A stretch of DNA of 60,847 bases, taken from Promicromonospora soli. Its GTDB lineage: Bacteria > Actinomycetota > Actinomycetes > Actinomycetales > Cellulomonadaceae. Location: assembly GCF_014653785.1 (NCBI RefSeq), contig NZ_BNAS01000002.1, positions 347,926-408,772 on the forward strand. The letters are read 5' to 3'. How positions within the stretch are numbered: position 1 is the first letter of the stretch; every line of letters starts with the position of its first letter. The translations under genes and the position numbers were made by a program. Positions 23,479 to 33,158 of the stretch are shown piece after piece. The notes beneath the pieces are model-generated. The model was given only the letters and a program-made list of their open reading frames with translations, did not search any database and was not told the DNA's origin.

Positions 23479-25818
23479 TCAGCCGAAGATGCGCGGGAGC
23501 GTGCCCTCGTGAGCCTCGCGGGCCTCGGCCAGCGGGATCTCGAACTGGCCCTCGATCACCACGGCGTCGCCACCGGTGGTGCCGAGGCGAAGCACCGGCA
23601 CGCCGGCGTCCTCGGCGAGGTGGGTCAGCTCGCCCTCGTGCTCGGGATCGACGGCGACGACGACCCGGCCCGTCGACTCCGAGAACAGAGCGACGAACGG
23701 GTCCACCTTGTCGCGACCGGTCACGCCCTCGAGCGCCACCGACGCGCCGACACCGAAGCGCAGCGACGCCTCGAGCAGCGTCTGGATCAGGCCGCCCTCG
23801 GACAGGTCGTGCGCGGCGGCGGCGAGGCCGGTCTTCCGCGCCTCCACGAGAGCCGAGGCCAGCGCCTTCTCGGCGGCCAGGTCCACCCGCGGCGGCAGAC
23901 CACCGAGGTGCGAGTGGACGGCGTCGGCCCAGGCCGAGCCGTCGAGCTCGTCCCGCGTCGTGCCGAGCAGGAGGAGCGACAGCCCCTCGGTCCGCCAGCC
24001 GGACGGGAGGGCGGTGCTGACGTCGTCGAGCACGCCGAGCACGCCCACCACCGGGGTGGGGTGGATCGACGAGTCGATCTGGCCGGGCTCGCCCGTGCCG
24101 TTGTAGAGCGAGACGTTGCCGCCGGTGACCGGCACGCCGAGCTCCTGGCAGGCGTCGGCAAGGCCCTCGATCGCCTCGACGAGCTGCCACATCGAGTCGG
24201 GGTGCTCCGGCGAGCCGAAGTTGAGGCAGTCGGTCACGGCGAGCGGCTTGGCGCCGGACGTGGCGACGTTTCGGTACGCCTCCGCGAGGGCCAGCGCGGC
24301 GCCCGTACGCGGGTCGAGCTTGCCGTAGCGGCCGTTCGCGTCGGTGGCGAGCGCGACGCCGAGCCCGGTGGACTCGTCGACGCGGATGACGCCGCCGTCG
24401 TCGGGCTGGGCGAGCGCCGTGTTGCCCTGGACGAAGCGGTCGTACTGGTCGGTCACCCACGCCTTGGACGCGAGGTTGGGCGAGGCCAGCAGCGTCAGCG
24501 CGGTCTTCCGCAGCTCGGGCCCGGACGCCGGGCGGGCGAGGCCTGCAGCGATCGTCGTGTCGGCCTGCAGGCCGTCCTGCCAGACCGGACGGGCGAAGGG
24601 CCGGTGGTACACGGGCCCCTCGTGCGCCACCGTCTTGGGGTCCACGTCCACGATCCGCTGGCCGTGGTGGTCGATGGTGAGGCGGCCGGAACCGTTGACC
24701 TCGCCGATCACGGCGGTCTCGACCTCCCACTTCCGGGTGATCGCGAGGAACGCGTCGAGCTGGTCGGGCCGCACCACGGCCATCATTCGTTCCTGCGACT
24801 CCGACATGAGGATCTCGCCGGCGTTCAGCGTGGGGTCACGCAGCAGCACGTCGTCGAGGTCGACGTGCATGCCACCGTCCCCGTTGGAGGCGAGCTCCGA
24901 GGTGGCGCAGGAGATGCCGGCGGCACCGAGGTCCTGGATGCCCTCCACGACCTTGGCCGAGAACAGCTCGAGGCAGCACTCGATGAGGACCTTCTCCATG
25001 AAGGGGTCGCCCACCTGGACGCTCGGGCGCTTGGCGGGTACGCCGTCCTCGAACGTCTCGGACGCGAGGATCGAGGCGCCGCCGATGCCGTCGCCGCCCG
25101 TACGTGCGCCGAACAGCACCACCTTGTTGCCGAGGCCGGTGGCGTTGGCGAGGTGGATGTCCTCGTGTCGCAGCACGCCGAGGCAGAGCGCGTTGACCAG
25201 CGGGTTGCCCTGGTAGGAGCCGTCGAAGACGAGCTCGCCCCCTATGTTCGGCAGGCCGAGGGAGTTGCCGTACCCACCGACGCCGGAGACGACGCCGTGC
25301 ACGACGCGCGCCGTATCGGGGTGGTCGACGGCGCCGAAGCGCAGCTGGTCCATGACCGCCACGGGGCGCGCGCCCATCGAGATGATGTCGCGGACGATGC
25401 CGCCCACACCTGTCGCGGCGCCCTGATAGGGCTCGACGAACGACGGGTGGTTGTGCGACTCGACCTTGAAGGTGACGGCCCAGCCGTCGCCGATGTCCAC
25501 GACGCCGGCGTTCTCACCGATGCCGACGAGGAGGTGCTCCTTCATCTCGTCGGTCACCTTCTCGCCAAACTTGCTCAGGTGCACCTTCGACGACTTGTAG
25601 GAGCAGTGTTCGCTCCACATCACGGAGTACATCGCGAGCTCGGCCGCGGTGGGGCGGCGGCCCAGGATGTCCTTGATGCGCTGGTACTCGTCCTCCTTGA
25701 GTCCGAGCTCTCCGTACGGCTGCACCTCATCGGGGGTGGCCGCGGCGGTCTCTACCGTGTCCAGTTTCGGAACGGCGACAGTCGGGCTGGAGGGTGCCTG
25801 GGACGCGGGCGCGGTCAT
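23479..25818 (-). CDS. purL: Phosphoribosylformylglycinamidine synthase subunit PurL
   Basis: A 779-residue small-type PurL, the ATP-dependent synthetase subunit of the PurLQS complex, which converts FGAR to FGAM. Hallmarks are [11 protein letters not shown] near residue 71, [27 protein letters not shown] near 113-139, [21 protein letters not shown] near 300 and [14 protein letters not shown] near 670. Its partners purQ and purS are 26 kb away in this window, not adjacent. Divergent from the EamA gene across a palindromic site. Confidence 0.97.
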   Translation of the reverse strand: MTAPASQAPSSPTVAVPKLDTVETAAATPDEVQPYGELGLKEDEYQRIKDILGRRPTAAELAMYSVMWSEHCSYKSSKVHLSKFGEKVTDEMKEHLLVGIGENAGVVDIGDGWAVTFKVESHNHPSFVEPYQGAATGVGGIVRDIISMGARPVAVMDQLRFGAVDHPDTARVVHGVVSGVGGYGNSLGLPNIGGELVFDGSYQGNPLVNALCLGVLRHEDIHLANATGLGNKVVLFGARTGGDGIGGASILASETFEDGVPAKRPSVQVGDPFMEKVLIECCLELFSAKVVEGIQDLGAAGISCATSELASNGDGGMHVDLDDVLLRDPTLNAGEILMSESQERMMAVVRPDQLDAFLAITRKWEVETAVIGEVNGSGRLTIDHHGQRIVDVDPKTVAHEGPVYHRPFARPVWQDGLQADTTIAAGLARPASGPELRKTALTLLASPNLASKAWVTDQYDRFVQGNTALAQPDDGGVIRVDESTGLGVALATDANGRYGKLDPRTGAALALAEAYRNVATSGAKPLAVTDCLNFGSPEHPDSMWQLVEAIEGLADACQELGVPVTGGNVSLYNGTGEPGQIDSSIHPTPVVGVLGVLDDVSTALPSGWRTEGLSLLLLGTTRDELDGSAWADAVHSHLGGLPPRVDLAAEKALASALVEARKTGLAAAAHDLSEGGLIQTLLEASLRFGVGASVALEGVTGRDKVDPFVALFSESTGRVVVAVDPEHEGELTHLAEDAGVPVLRLGTTGGDAVVIEGQFEIPLAEAREAHEGTLPRIFG

Positions 25819-25940
25819 GTAGTTCCTCGCGGTGCGGGGTAGGTTTCTGGGCGCTGAAGCGCCCCGCCAGTCTACGACGCGCGACGCGGCAGGGCGGTCC
25901 TCCTGTCCATCGACGGCCGTCCTGCCTCCGGACGACGGCT

Positions 25941-25967
25941 GGGCTGAACGTCAGGACCGTTCAGCCC
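25941..25967. promoter_or_regulatory. Inverted repeat in the purL / EamA divergent promoter region
   Basis: A perfect 10-bp inverted repeat, GGGCTGAACG (25941-25950) and CGTTCAGCCC (25958-25967), has a seven-base spacer. Because the flanking genes diverge, it cannot be a terminator for either, so an operator is the likelier role. It lies 64 bases upstream of the EamA start. Confidence 0.55.
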
Positions 25968-26030
25968 CGCTGAAGAGTCAGGCAGTGATACGCGATGGAC
26001 GTGCAGGGTCGGCCCGGTCACGATGGCCGC

Positions 26031-26951
26031 ATGCCCCTGCGCCACTCGCTTCTCGCCGTGCTCGTCATGATCATCTGGGGCACCAACTTCCTCGCTATCG
26101 ACGTCGGCGTCGACGACGTGCCGCCCGTGCTCTTCGTCGCGATCCGGTTCGTCGTGGTGCTGATCCCGGCGATCTTCCTGGTCCCCCGCCCCGCGGCCGC
26201 CATGAAGGACGTCCTGGTGGTGGGCCTGTTCCTCAGCCTCGGCCAGTTCGCCCTCATGTACACGGCGATCTGGCTCGACATGCCGCCCGGCCTGGCCTCG
26301 CTCGTGCTCCAGGCGCAGGTCGTCCTGACCGTCCTGTTCGCGAGCGTCGCGCTCCGCGAGCGCCCGACGCCGCCGCAGCTCGTGGGTGTCCTGCTCGGCG
26401 CGGTCGGTCTGGTGATCGTGGGCCTCGGCCGGTCGGCGGCGACGCCGGGACTCGCGTTCCTGCTCACGCTCGCGGCCGCGGCGTCGTGGGCGACCGGCAA
26501 CGTGATCGTGCGGCGGCTCGGGTCGGCGACACAGGCGGCCGGAACGCGCCAGAGCCCCCTGGCCGGCCTGTCCATGACGGTGTGGTCGGCGCTCGTGGTA
26601 CCGGTGCCGATGTTCGCCCTGGCGCTGGTGCTGGACGGGCCTGCCGCCGTGGGGTACTCGCTCACCCATCCCACCTGGGCCGCCGTGCTGTCCACCCTCT
26701 ACACGGCGTGGCTCGCGAGCCTGGTGGGCTACGGCATCTGGAACACGCTGCTGGACCGCTACCGGGCGAGCGCGGTCGTACCGTTCACGATGCTGGTGCC
26801 CGTGGTCGGCATGACTGTCGCCTGGCTCGTGCAGGGTGAGGTGCCGAACGCGGCTGAAGCCGGCGGCGGGCTGCTGCTCCTGCTGGGTGTGGCGATCACC
26901 TCAGGGCTGCTGCGGTGGCCGGGGGCGTCGCGCTACGGCTCGAGCACGTAG
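26031..26951 (+). CDS. EamA-family (DMT) metabolite exporter
   Basis: A 306-residue membrane protein with ten hydrophobic helices arranged as two EamA repeats. Typical signatures: LLAVLVMIIWGTNFLAIDVG at the N-terminus and LERYR-like LLDRYRASAVVPFTMLVPV near the end of the second repeat. Relatives export amino acids or other metabolites. Substrate unknown; the shared regulatory region with purL makes a purine or cofactor substrate conceivable but unproven. ATG at 26031 starts MPLRHSLLAVL. Its last 19 bases overlap the convergent GNAT gene. Confidence 0.87.
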   Translation: MPLRHSLLAVLVMIIWGTNFLAIDVGVDDVPPVLFVAIRFVVVLIPAIFLVPRPAAAMKDVLVVGLFLSLGQFALMYTAIWLDMPPGLASLVLQAQVVLTVLFASVALRERPTPPQLVGVLLGAVGLVIVGLGRSAATPGLAFLLTLAAAASWATGNVIVRRLGSATQAAGTRQSPLAGLSMTVWSALVVPVPMFALALVLDGPAAVGYSLTHPTWAAVLSTLYTAWLASLVGYGIWNTLLDRYRASAVVPFTMLVPVVGMTVAWLVQGEVPNAAEAGGGLLLLLGVAITSGLLRWPGASRYGSST

Positions 26952-27436
26952 CAGAGCAGGTCCACGCCGGGCACGGGCGCCCAGTCCCGGGCGGGCTCGC
27001 GGACGAAGCCGAGCCGCTCGTAGAGCCGGTGCGATCCCACGGCCACGGTCTGGGTGGAGAGCACAATCCGCCGCGCGTCGGCGGACCGCTTGATGCACTC
27101 CCGCATCAGCGCCGTCCCGGCGCCTCGCCCTTGCGCGTCGGGCGCGACGCCGAGCATGCGGATCTCCGCCTCGCCGTCCCGGGCGATGTCGGCCATGGGG
27201 CCGCCGCGCGGCACGAATGTCACGCCACCAACCACCGCGCCGTCGTCCAGGGCGACGATGATCTCCGCGGCGGCGGCGCGGCCGGCGACGTCCCGCAGGA
27301 CGTCGGCGTAGAAGGCCGAGTCGGGCGCTTCGAGCTGCCCGTCCGCGTAGAACGCCTCGGCGACGATCTTTCCGACCGCCTCGTACTCCGCGGGCCGTGC
27401 GTCCCGCACCTCGATGACCCGTTCCTCGATGCTCAT
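26933..27436 (-). CDS. GNAT-family N-acetyltransferase
   Basis: A 167-residue GNAT starting MSIEERVIEVRDARPAEYEA. The acetyl-CoA motif A is clear: IRMLGVAPDAQGRGAGTALM (residues about 100-120). The motif B end LYERLGFVREP is also present. It acetylates an unknown amine. The frame is open further upstream, but homology begins at this ATG. It overlaps the 3' end of the convergent transporter gene. Confidence 0.88.
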   Translation of the reverse strand: MSIEERVIEVRDARPAEYEAVGKIVAEAFYADGQLEAPDSAFYADVLRDVAGRAAAAEIIVALDDGAVVGGVTFVPRGGPMADIARDGEAEIRMLGVAPDAQGRGAGTALMRECIKRSADARRIVLSTQTVAVGSHRLYERLGFVREPARDWAPVPGVDLLCYVLEP

Positions 27437-27592
27437 GCAACAACGGTAGGCCGCGCCCCTGACAGCGACCGAGGCGCTCAGGGACGCGACTCGGCGAGCA
27501 CTGGCACACTCAGCCAGGCTATTGAGAGATCGCGTAACAAAGATGTCATCGGGGGGTTCCCGGCGTTTACCCGATAGTGGTTTCATTCGGGC

Positions 27593-28717
27593 ATGAAGAT
27601 GCTCCGGACTTTTCCGAAGGTTGCCTTCGAGTTCGGGCTGGCCTCGTGGAAATGGCTGGGGATACGCGAGCAGACGCCGCGCTTCGCCACCTGCTTCGGC
27701 GACATCTTCCTCGAGTCGCTGGACGGATGGTGGTTCCTGGACACCGTCGAAGGCACGCTCGACCTCCGTTGGAACTCCGCCGTCACGATGTACGAGGAGC
27801 TGGAGTCACCCGAGGGCCGCGCCACCTACCTCATGGACGACCTGGTCCGCGATGCGCGGAGCCGCGGCATCCGCCTCGGTGAGGAGGACGTCTTCACCTT
27901 CAACCCGCACCCTGCTCTCGGTGGTGAGCTGAGCGTGAACGGCCTCGGGACCATGCGCTTCGAGCTCGCGCTCAACTGGGTGGGGCAGATGCACGACCAG
28001 GTGCTGCACAGCTCGGGCGAGATCAGGCTGCCCCCGATGCCCGACGGCGGCCGCCGAGCCGCGGCTTCACCCGTCGCCGAGCCCTGGGACCCGGCATGGT
28101 CGGACGACGAGACCTTCGACGTCCCGTTCGAGCAGTACCTGGCTACCACCACCTTCGCTGCGGTCGCCGCCCCGCAGCGGAACGACGACGGCTTCCCGTC
28201 GCTCCCGCCGTCGCGGAGCCGCGACCAGGACGGATCCGGTAAGGCGCCGTACGCCGCGCAGAGCTATGGCGCCCACAGCTACGAGACGCCCGGCAACCCG
28301 GCGCAGCCGTGGTCGGGACAGAACCTGTCCGCACCGCTCTGGTCCGGGCAGACCGAGTCGGCGCAGCCCTGGCTCGAGCCGTACCAGGCGGCCCAGCCCG
28401 CGCCACCGGCCGAGGGGTACGACGCTCCGAACGACCCTGCATACCCGGCCGCCCCCGAGCAGTACGAGACCGGCGCGACCGATCAGCAGCCCGGCGGACA
28501 GTACGCCGAGCAGAGCTGGGCCCCGTACAGCGCCAACCCGAGCAGCGCCGTCCAGGGCACCGGCGGCCAGGACCTGCACGGTCAAGCGGTGCCGACCTGG
28601 GATATCCCGTCCTGGGGTGGTCAGACGCCGACGGCCGCCGCGGGCGGTCGCCAGCAGCCCAACCCACCCACCGAGGACCCGTTCACCGCGTGGGACGACC
28701 TGTGGGGGAAGCGCTGA
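27593..28717 (+). CDS. DUF1851 (Tdi1-like) protein with long low-complexity tail
   Basis: A 374-residue protein. Residues about 1-130 match the DUF1851 / T6SS-immunity Tdi1 C-terminal fold: FGDIFLESLDGWWFLDTVEG near residue 37 is characteristic. Residues 150-374 are low-complexity and rich in Gln, Pro, Tyr, Trp, Ser and Gly (AQPWSGQNLSAPLWSGQTES, AQPWLEPYQAAQ). They look disordered with repeated QPW/PxW motifs. No T6SS genes are near; in actinobacteria such proteins occur alone. The tail resembles condensate- or wall-interacting sequences, but its role is unknown. Confidence 0.65.
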   Translation: MKMLRTFPKVAFEFGLASWKWLGIREQTPRFATCFGDIFLESLDGWWFLDTVEGTLDLRWNSAVTMYEELESPEGRATYLMDDLVRDARSRGIRLGEEDVFTFNPHPALGGELSVNGLGTMRFELALNWVGQMHDQVLHSSGEIRLPPMPDGGRRAAASPVAEPWDPAWSDDETFDVPFEQYLATTTFAAVAAPQRNDDGFPSLPPSRSRDQDGSGKAPYAAQSYGAHSYETPGNPAQPWSGQNLSAPLWSGQTESAQPWLEPYQAAQPAPPAEGYDAPNDPAYPAAPEQYETGATDQQPGGQYAEQSWAPYSANPSSAVQGTGGQDLHGQAVPTWDIPSWGGQTPTAAAGGRQQPNPPTEDPFTAWDDLWGKR

Positions 28718-29339
28718 TCCGCTGACGCCCCGACCTGCCCTTCCGGGGTCCGATCCGCGGTTCCGTGCTGCGTTCCGGGCGCAGCCGGCGCTCGCGCTCC
28801 GTACGCGCGACGAGGCTCAGCTCTCCGGGTGTCGTGGTCCGTGCATGCTTGAGCAGGCGGGTCTCCAGCGCCACCCGGTTCGCCCGGCGCAGCCCGTCCG
28901 TGTAGCCGAGGATCGTCTGTGCGTGCGCGTGCGTGATGTGCCCGCCCCGCAGCGCGGCGAGCGTACGCGGATGCTCGTGCACCAGCGCCCGGGACTCCTC
29001 GATGAGCGCGACGGCCGACCCCTCGGGCATCCGAAGCGCCTTCGCCAGCTGCTCGACGAGCTCGGGCGCCAGCCCCGCGACGTCGTCCGCCTCTACCTCG
29101 GGGGCGCCGAACCGCTCCGGCTGGTCGGCCGCCCACTCCCGGACCGTCTCCATGAGGACGGCACGTGAAGCCGCGAGCGAGGCAAGGAGGGAGTCGACCG
29201 CTGCCACAGCATCGACCGCCTCCGTGAGGTTCGCGAAACCGCCCGCGAATCCCGACCCGCGCGGCGCAGCTGCACCACGCGGAGACTGGTCCGGCACGTT
29301 GGCCGGACCGCGAGTCACCAGCACCTTGTTCGAACGCAT
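28683..29339 (-). pseudogene. DUF222 (13E12) protein, truncated N-terminal fragment
   Basis: A 218-residue frame. Residues about 35-170 match DUF222: LTEAVDAVAAVDSLLASLAA, SRALVHEHPRTLAALRGGHI and THAHAQTILGYTDGLR, ending near ARTERERRLRPE. Full members are 400-500 residues with a C-terminal HNH nuclease; here both the second half and the HNH motif are missing. The last ~45 residues are basic out-of-family sequence, and the frame runs 35 bases into the convergent DUF1851 gene. Truncation by a chromosomal junction is likely. Confidence 0.7.
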
Positions 29340-29424
29340 GTTCTAAACATAGAGGGTGACACCGACGCGCGCCACCCGGCACGCCGACCTGTGATCGGCG
29401 ACCAGCTACCCGCACAATGGGCCT

Positions 29425-30279
29425 GTGCCGATCCGACCAGCCGTTGCGTCGCCCCTGGCCGCGTGCGCGGCCGTGGCCACACTCCTCGCCCTGAGCGGCT
29501 GCAACCTGGCCGAGCCGGCGGAGGGCTGGGACGGAGCCTCAGGAGAGGAGACCCCCACAGCCTCCGACTCGCCACTGACACCCGTGAAACCGCAGGCCGG
29601 CGCCGGGCCGAAAGCGCACACCAGCACGGTCACCGTCGACGGCATCACCCTGCACATCAGCTCGCGAAAGGCCGCCGACGTACAGGCCGACGACAGTGGG
29701 CCGGGCACGCGGACGGTCACCCTCAGCCTCGCGCCCGGCAGATCAGCACGCCTGGAGCTCGCCTCCCCCGGCGAGCTCGACGTCGACTCCGACGGCAGCA
29801 TCAGCGTGCTCGACGGCAACGGCGCGCCCATCGCGGCGGTCAGCCCGCCGGCCCTGCCGTCCGACGCCGGTAAGGACGCACCGCGCATCGAGGTCACGGA
29901 CACCGACGCGACCCACGCACTGGTGGAGGTCGACGCCCGGACAGAGTTCGGCGCCGAGCAGGTCCCCGCCGAGCCGCTACGCGTCACGTTCGTGGTCGGC
30001 ACGCAGGCCATCGAGGGCGCAAGCTGGGGGGAGAACGAGGGCGGTCGCTCGCTCGCCGTCGACCCGACGGACTGGGCCAGGCACGCGGGCGAGGCGGGGC
30101 TCGAGCTGATCCGCACCCAGCTAGTGGCCGCCGAGCCGGACGCTGACACCCGGACCATGGAGCATCAGCTCGTGTGCCACGCGGTGGGCGCGCCCGACAA
30201 GGCCACGTGGAACCTCGAACCCTGGCGGCCCGACGTCGGACTGATCCTCACCGCCACCGCGCACTGCAACCCCACGTGA
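29425..30279 (+). CDS. Secreted lipoprotein of unknown function
   Basis: A 284-residue protein starting at GTG. The signal ends in a lipobox (VATLLALSGC), so it should be anchored outside the membrane. A Ser/Thr/Pro/Glu linker precedes a beta-rich domain with regular VTVDGITLHIS-like strands. The C-terminal part contains DPTDWARHAGEAGLELIRTQ and a conserved Cys pair (LVCHAVG and TAHCNPT). The phrase DWARHAGEAG suggests a structural domain seen in DUF2599-type proteins, but I cannot confirm it. Function unknown. Confidence 0.75.
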   Translation: MPIRPAVASPLAACAAVATLLALSGCNLAEPAEGWDGASGEETPTASDSPLTPVKPQAGAGPKAHTSTVTVDGITLHISSRKAADVQADDSGPGTRTVTLSLAPGRSARLELASPGELDVDSDGSISVLDGNGAPIAAVSPPALPSDAGKDAPRIEVTDTDATHALVEVDARTEFGAEQVPAEPLRVTFVVGTQAIEGASWGENEGGRSLAVDPTDWARHAGEAGLELIRTQLVAAEPDADTRTMEHQLVCHAVGAPDKATWNLEPWRPDVGLILTATAHCNPT

Positions 30280-30361
30280 GCGCGCCGCGCCCGAAACCCG
30301 GGTCGTGACCCAGTCGTGACCAGCGCCCGGGCGATTCGACGTGCGGACTCGCGCGGCTTGG

Positions 30362-30397
30362 GGTTTCCTGGAAACCGACGGCGAGGCAGGCTCGCCG
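30362..30397 (+). terminator. Two small hairpins after the lipoprotein gene
   Basis: GGTTTCC-T-GGAAACC (30362-30376) is followed by CGGCGAG-GCAGG-CTCGCCG (30379-30397). They lie in the 273-base gap before the next gene. No other feature is seen in that gap. Confidence 0.4.
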
Positions 30398-30552
30398 ACA
30401 ATCTATTGAGCCCCAGCTCAGCCGGACTCCGGTGTATGTCGTCGTGCGCTCCCAGACGCCCGGCCGTCATCTGCAAGAGCTCGGCATGCACGGAGTTCCC
30501 CCTGGGGTCAGGCACTTTGCTCCTCGGCGACACCTCGGCAGGGAGGCTCCTG

Positions 30553-30858
30553 ATGACCCGTGTCATTGTCCTTGGATCGATAGTCGCAATAGGTGGCGGC
30601 GCGTTGCTCGGATTGACGCTCGCTTACCAGCACATACCGCTCACGGTGCTCGCCGTCCTCCTCGGACTGGCGGGCACTTTCGCTGTCATACGAACAACAC
30701 CCGAGCCGGCGCCCGTACTGCGGGATCCGGTCACTCTCGGCGGCCCGCTCGCGCGCCCCGCCGACAACGAGGACGAGGAGTCCGCAACCGAGCCCGTCCC
30801 GGCTCCGGTGCAACACTTCCCCGTCCCGGTCGTCGCCGCAGTACCCGACGCCGCGTGA
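30553..30858 (+). CDS. Small two-helix membrane protein
   Basis: A 101-residue protein starting MTRVIVLGSIVAIGGGALLG after GGGAGG. Two transmembrane helices occupy residues about 2-22 and 27-47. The remainder is an acidic, Pro/Val-rich tail (ADNEDEESATEPVPAPVQHF). The frame is open upstream, but the ribosome site fixes this start. It ends nine bases before repeat array B. Function unknown. Confidence 0.65.
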   Translation: MTRVIVLGSIVAIGGGALLGLTLAYQHIPLTVLAVLLGLAGTFAVIRTTPEPAPVLRDPVTLGGPLARPADNEDEESATEPVPAPVQHFPVPVVAAVPDAA

Positions 30859-30867
30859 CCGTCTCGC

Positions 30868-30964
30868 CGAGATAGAACCGTAGCGAGATAGAACTGCAGC
30901 GCGACGTCTCCCGGGATACGGGACGCGTCGCGCTGCAGTTCTATCTCGCTGCGGTTCTATCTCG
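30868..30964. repeat. 16-bp-phased inverted repeat array, copy B
   Basis: Four units lie on the same 16-bp grid. Forward CGAGATAGAAC starts at 30868 and 30884; reverse GTTCTATCTCG starts at 30938 and 30954. The centre is CTGCAGCGCGACG with its complement around a small inner stem. The two arms are nearly perfect inverted copies over about 42 bp, with one mismatch. Only the GAGATAG variant occurs here. The last unit contains the TAG stop codon (30957-30959) of the convergent acyl-CoA dehydrogenase; the other convergent gene stops nine bases before the first unit. Confidence 0.95.
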
Positions 30965-33074
30965 GCGTGCTGGCCTCCTGCTTGCGCAGCTCCTTCTCGC
31001 TGATCGGCGCCGTGCCGCTCGCGCGCAGCTCCCGGTAGTACGCGCGCGCCTCGTCCTGGCGCACCTTCTCCGAGCCGTTGGCGATCGGGGCGCGCAGGTG
31101 CTCCTGCGTGAAGCCCCAGGCGTCGATGACGTCGAGCACGTGCGGGCGGAGCTCCTTGAGCAGGCGGTCGATCGTCGACGTCACGGCCTTGGCACGCCCC
31201 GCCGAGAGGCGGCCGTTGGCCAGGTGCCAGTCGAGGTGGCGCTCGATGATGGTCAGTCCGTAGATGTCGCGGAGCAGGGTCAGCACCTTGCGGGTACCGG
31301 CGTCGGACACCTTGCCGATGGCCTTCGTGAAAGCGTCCCAGCGCACGAGCTCGGCCCATGCCTCCGCGGACGCGAGGAGGCGCACCTGGTGGTCGTCGAA
31401 GATCTCCTGCGCCCTGACCGAGTCGGCCTTGAGCGCGGGCCGCATGCCCATCGCGACCTCCGCGACCATGCCCTCGTAGCGGCCCGCGATCAGCGCCCGC
31501 TGCAGGTCGGCGTCCAGCAGGCGGTCCGCCGAGCGCGCGCCGCCGCCGTCGGCCATCGACTGGCCGAGCCTCTTCAGCGGGACCTTGTGCAGCAGCGCGT
31601 CCTTCGCCTGACCGGCCACGATGCCCGCCATACCGGCCGGGGACTTGGCCGCCCTCGCCATCTTCTTGCCGTAGTCGCCCACGAGGCGCTTGGCCGCGAG
31701 CTGCAGCAGCACGTGGTTGTCGCCCTCGAAGGTGGCGTAGATGTCGAGGTCCGCGCGCAGGCTGGTGAAGCGGTTCTCGGAGAGGAAGCCGGCGCCGCCG
31801 CAGGCCTCTCGGCACTCCTGCAGGGTGTCGAGCGAGTACCAGGTGGAGGTCGCCTTGAGCGCCGCCGCCGTCGTCTCGAGGTCCTCGCGCATCGCGGTGG
31901 TGTCCTCGCGGCCCGAGAACACCGCGTCGAACAGGTCGAGCAGCTCATCGTGCGCGAAATGCATCGCGTACGCCTCGGCGATGCGCGGGAAGAGGCGACG
32001 GCGGTGCGTCGCGTAGTCGAGCAGTGTCAGCTCGTCGGCACCGGCCGACGGCGAGAACTGGCGACGCTGGTCGGCGTACTTCGTGGCGATCGCGAGACCG
32101 AGCTTCGCCGCGGTGATCGCCGCGCCGTCGAGGGACACGCGGCCCTGCACCAGGGCGCCGAGCATCGTGAAGAAGCGGCGGCCGGGGCTGTCGATCGAGG
32201 AGGTGTAGGTGCCGTCCGCGGCCACCTGGCCGTAGCGGGCGAGCAGGTCCCGACGGGCCACGCGCACGTTCGTGAAGTGCAGCTTGCCGTTGTCGATGCC
32301 GTTGAGGCCGCCCTTCTGGTCGTCGTCCTCGCCACCGACGCCGGGCAGGAACTCCATGGTCTGCGGGTCGCGGATCGGCACGTAGAAGCAGTGCACACCG
32401 TGGTCGACGCCGTTCGTGATGAGCTGTGCGAACACGGTCGCCGCTACGCCGTGCGCGGCCGCGTTGCCGAGGTACTGCTTCCACGCGCCGCGGAACGGAG
32501 TGTTGAGCAGGAACTCCTCGGTCTCCGGGTCGTACGTCGCCGTGGTGCCGATGGAGGCGACGTCGGAGCCGTGACCCGTCTCGGTCATCGCGAAGGCGCC
32601 GGGGACCGACAGGTCCATCGCGCCGGGGAGCAGGCGGTCCTGCTGCTCTTCCGTGCCGAGGTGGAGGATCGCCGAGGCGAAGAGGCCCCACTGCACGCCG
32701 GACTTGATCTGCAGCGACGGGTCGGCGACGACGAGCTCCTCGAAGCCCACCAGGTTGGCACCCGCCTCGCCGCGGCCACCGAGGCGCTCCGGAAAGGCCC
32801 TCAGGACGTGGCCGTAGGGCACCATCTGCTTCATCTGGGCGAGGGTGATCTCCCGGTGCTCCTCCTTGGTGATCCCCTCCTTCTTCCAGAGCTCGGGGTG
32901 CTCGGCCACCATGCGACGGGCCTCGGAACGCGCCTCGGGCCAGCGGCCGAGCAGCATCTGCCGCAGGGCGGGCACGTCCACCCGGGTGCCCGACGCCGGA
33001 CTGGTCGCCTCGGGCGTGGGTGCTACGGCCTCGGGCGCGATGCCGGTGGTCACGGGCTCGGAGGTGGTCGTCAT
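30957..33074 (-). CDS. Acyl-CoA dehydrogenase, FadE5-like
   Basis: A 705-residue flavoprotein of the long acyl-CoA dehydrogenase/oxidase type. Conserved segments include AMTETGHGSDVASIGTTATY near residue 180, PGRRFFTMLGALVQGRVSL near 300 and ECREACGGAGFLSENRF near 430. It oxidises acyl-CoA thioesters with FAD. Its neighbours match the mycobacterial fadE5-fadA2-fabG4-htdX locus, although here it lies opposite the other three genes. It ends ...STPR followed by TAG, a stop supplied by repeat array B. A TetR gene lies directly upstream on the same strand. Confidence 0.9.
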   Translation of the reverse strand: MTTTSEPVTTGIAPEAVAPTPEATSPASGTRVDVPALRQMLLGRWPEARSEARRMVAEHPELWKKEGITKEEHREITLAQMKQMVPYGHVLRAFPERLGGRGEAGANLVGFEELVVADPSLQIKSGVQWGLFASAILHLGTEEQQDRLLPGAMDLSVPGAFAMTETGHGSDVASIGTTATYDPETEEFLLNTPFRGAWKQYLGNAAAHGVAATVFAQLITNGVDHGVHCFYVPIRDPQTMEFLPGVGGEDDDQKGGLNGIDNGKLHFTNVRVARRDLLARYGQVAADGTYTSSIDSPGRRFFTMLGALVQGRVSLDGAAITAAKLGLAIATKYADQRRQFSPSAGADELTLLDYATHRRRLFPRIAEAYAMHFAHDELLDLFDAVFSGREDTTAMREDLETTAAALKATSTWYSLDTLQECREACGGAGFLSENRFTSLRADLDIYATFEGDNHVLLQLAAKRLVGDYGKKMARAAKSPAGMAGIVAGQAKDALLHKVPLKRLGQSMADGGGARSADRLLDADLQRALIAGRYEGMVAEVAMGMRPALKADSVRAQEIFDDHQVRLLASAEAWAELVRWDAFTKAIGKVSDAGTRKVLTLLRDIYGLTIIERHLDWHLANGRLSAGRAKAVTSTIDRLLKELRPHVLDVIDAWGFTQEHLRAPIANGSEKVRQDEARAYYRELRASGTAPISEKELRKQEASTPR

Positions 33075-33158
33075 CGGTTCTCCTCGGTGTTCGGCCGGTG
33101 GGCCAGGTACAGGGTTTCGGAGGGTAGGTCGAAGAGTGGTCGGGAGGACGGGTCGGGG

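Noticed and set aside
23509-25842. 777-codon frame antisense to purL
   Set aside because: It mirrors purL codon structure, has no domain and no ribosome site.
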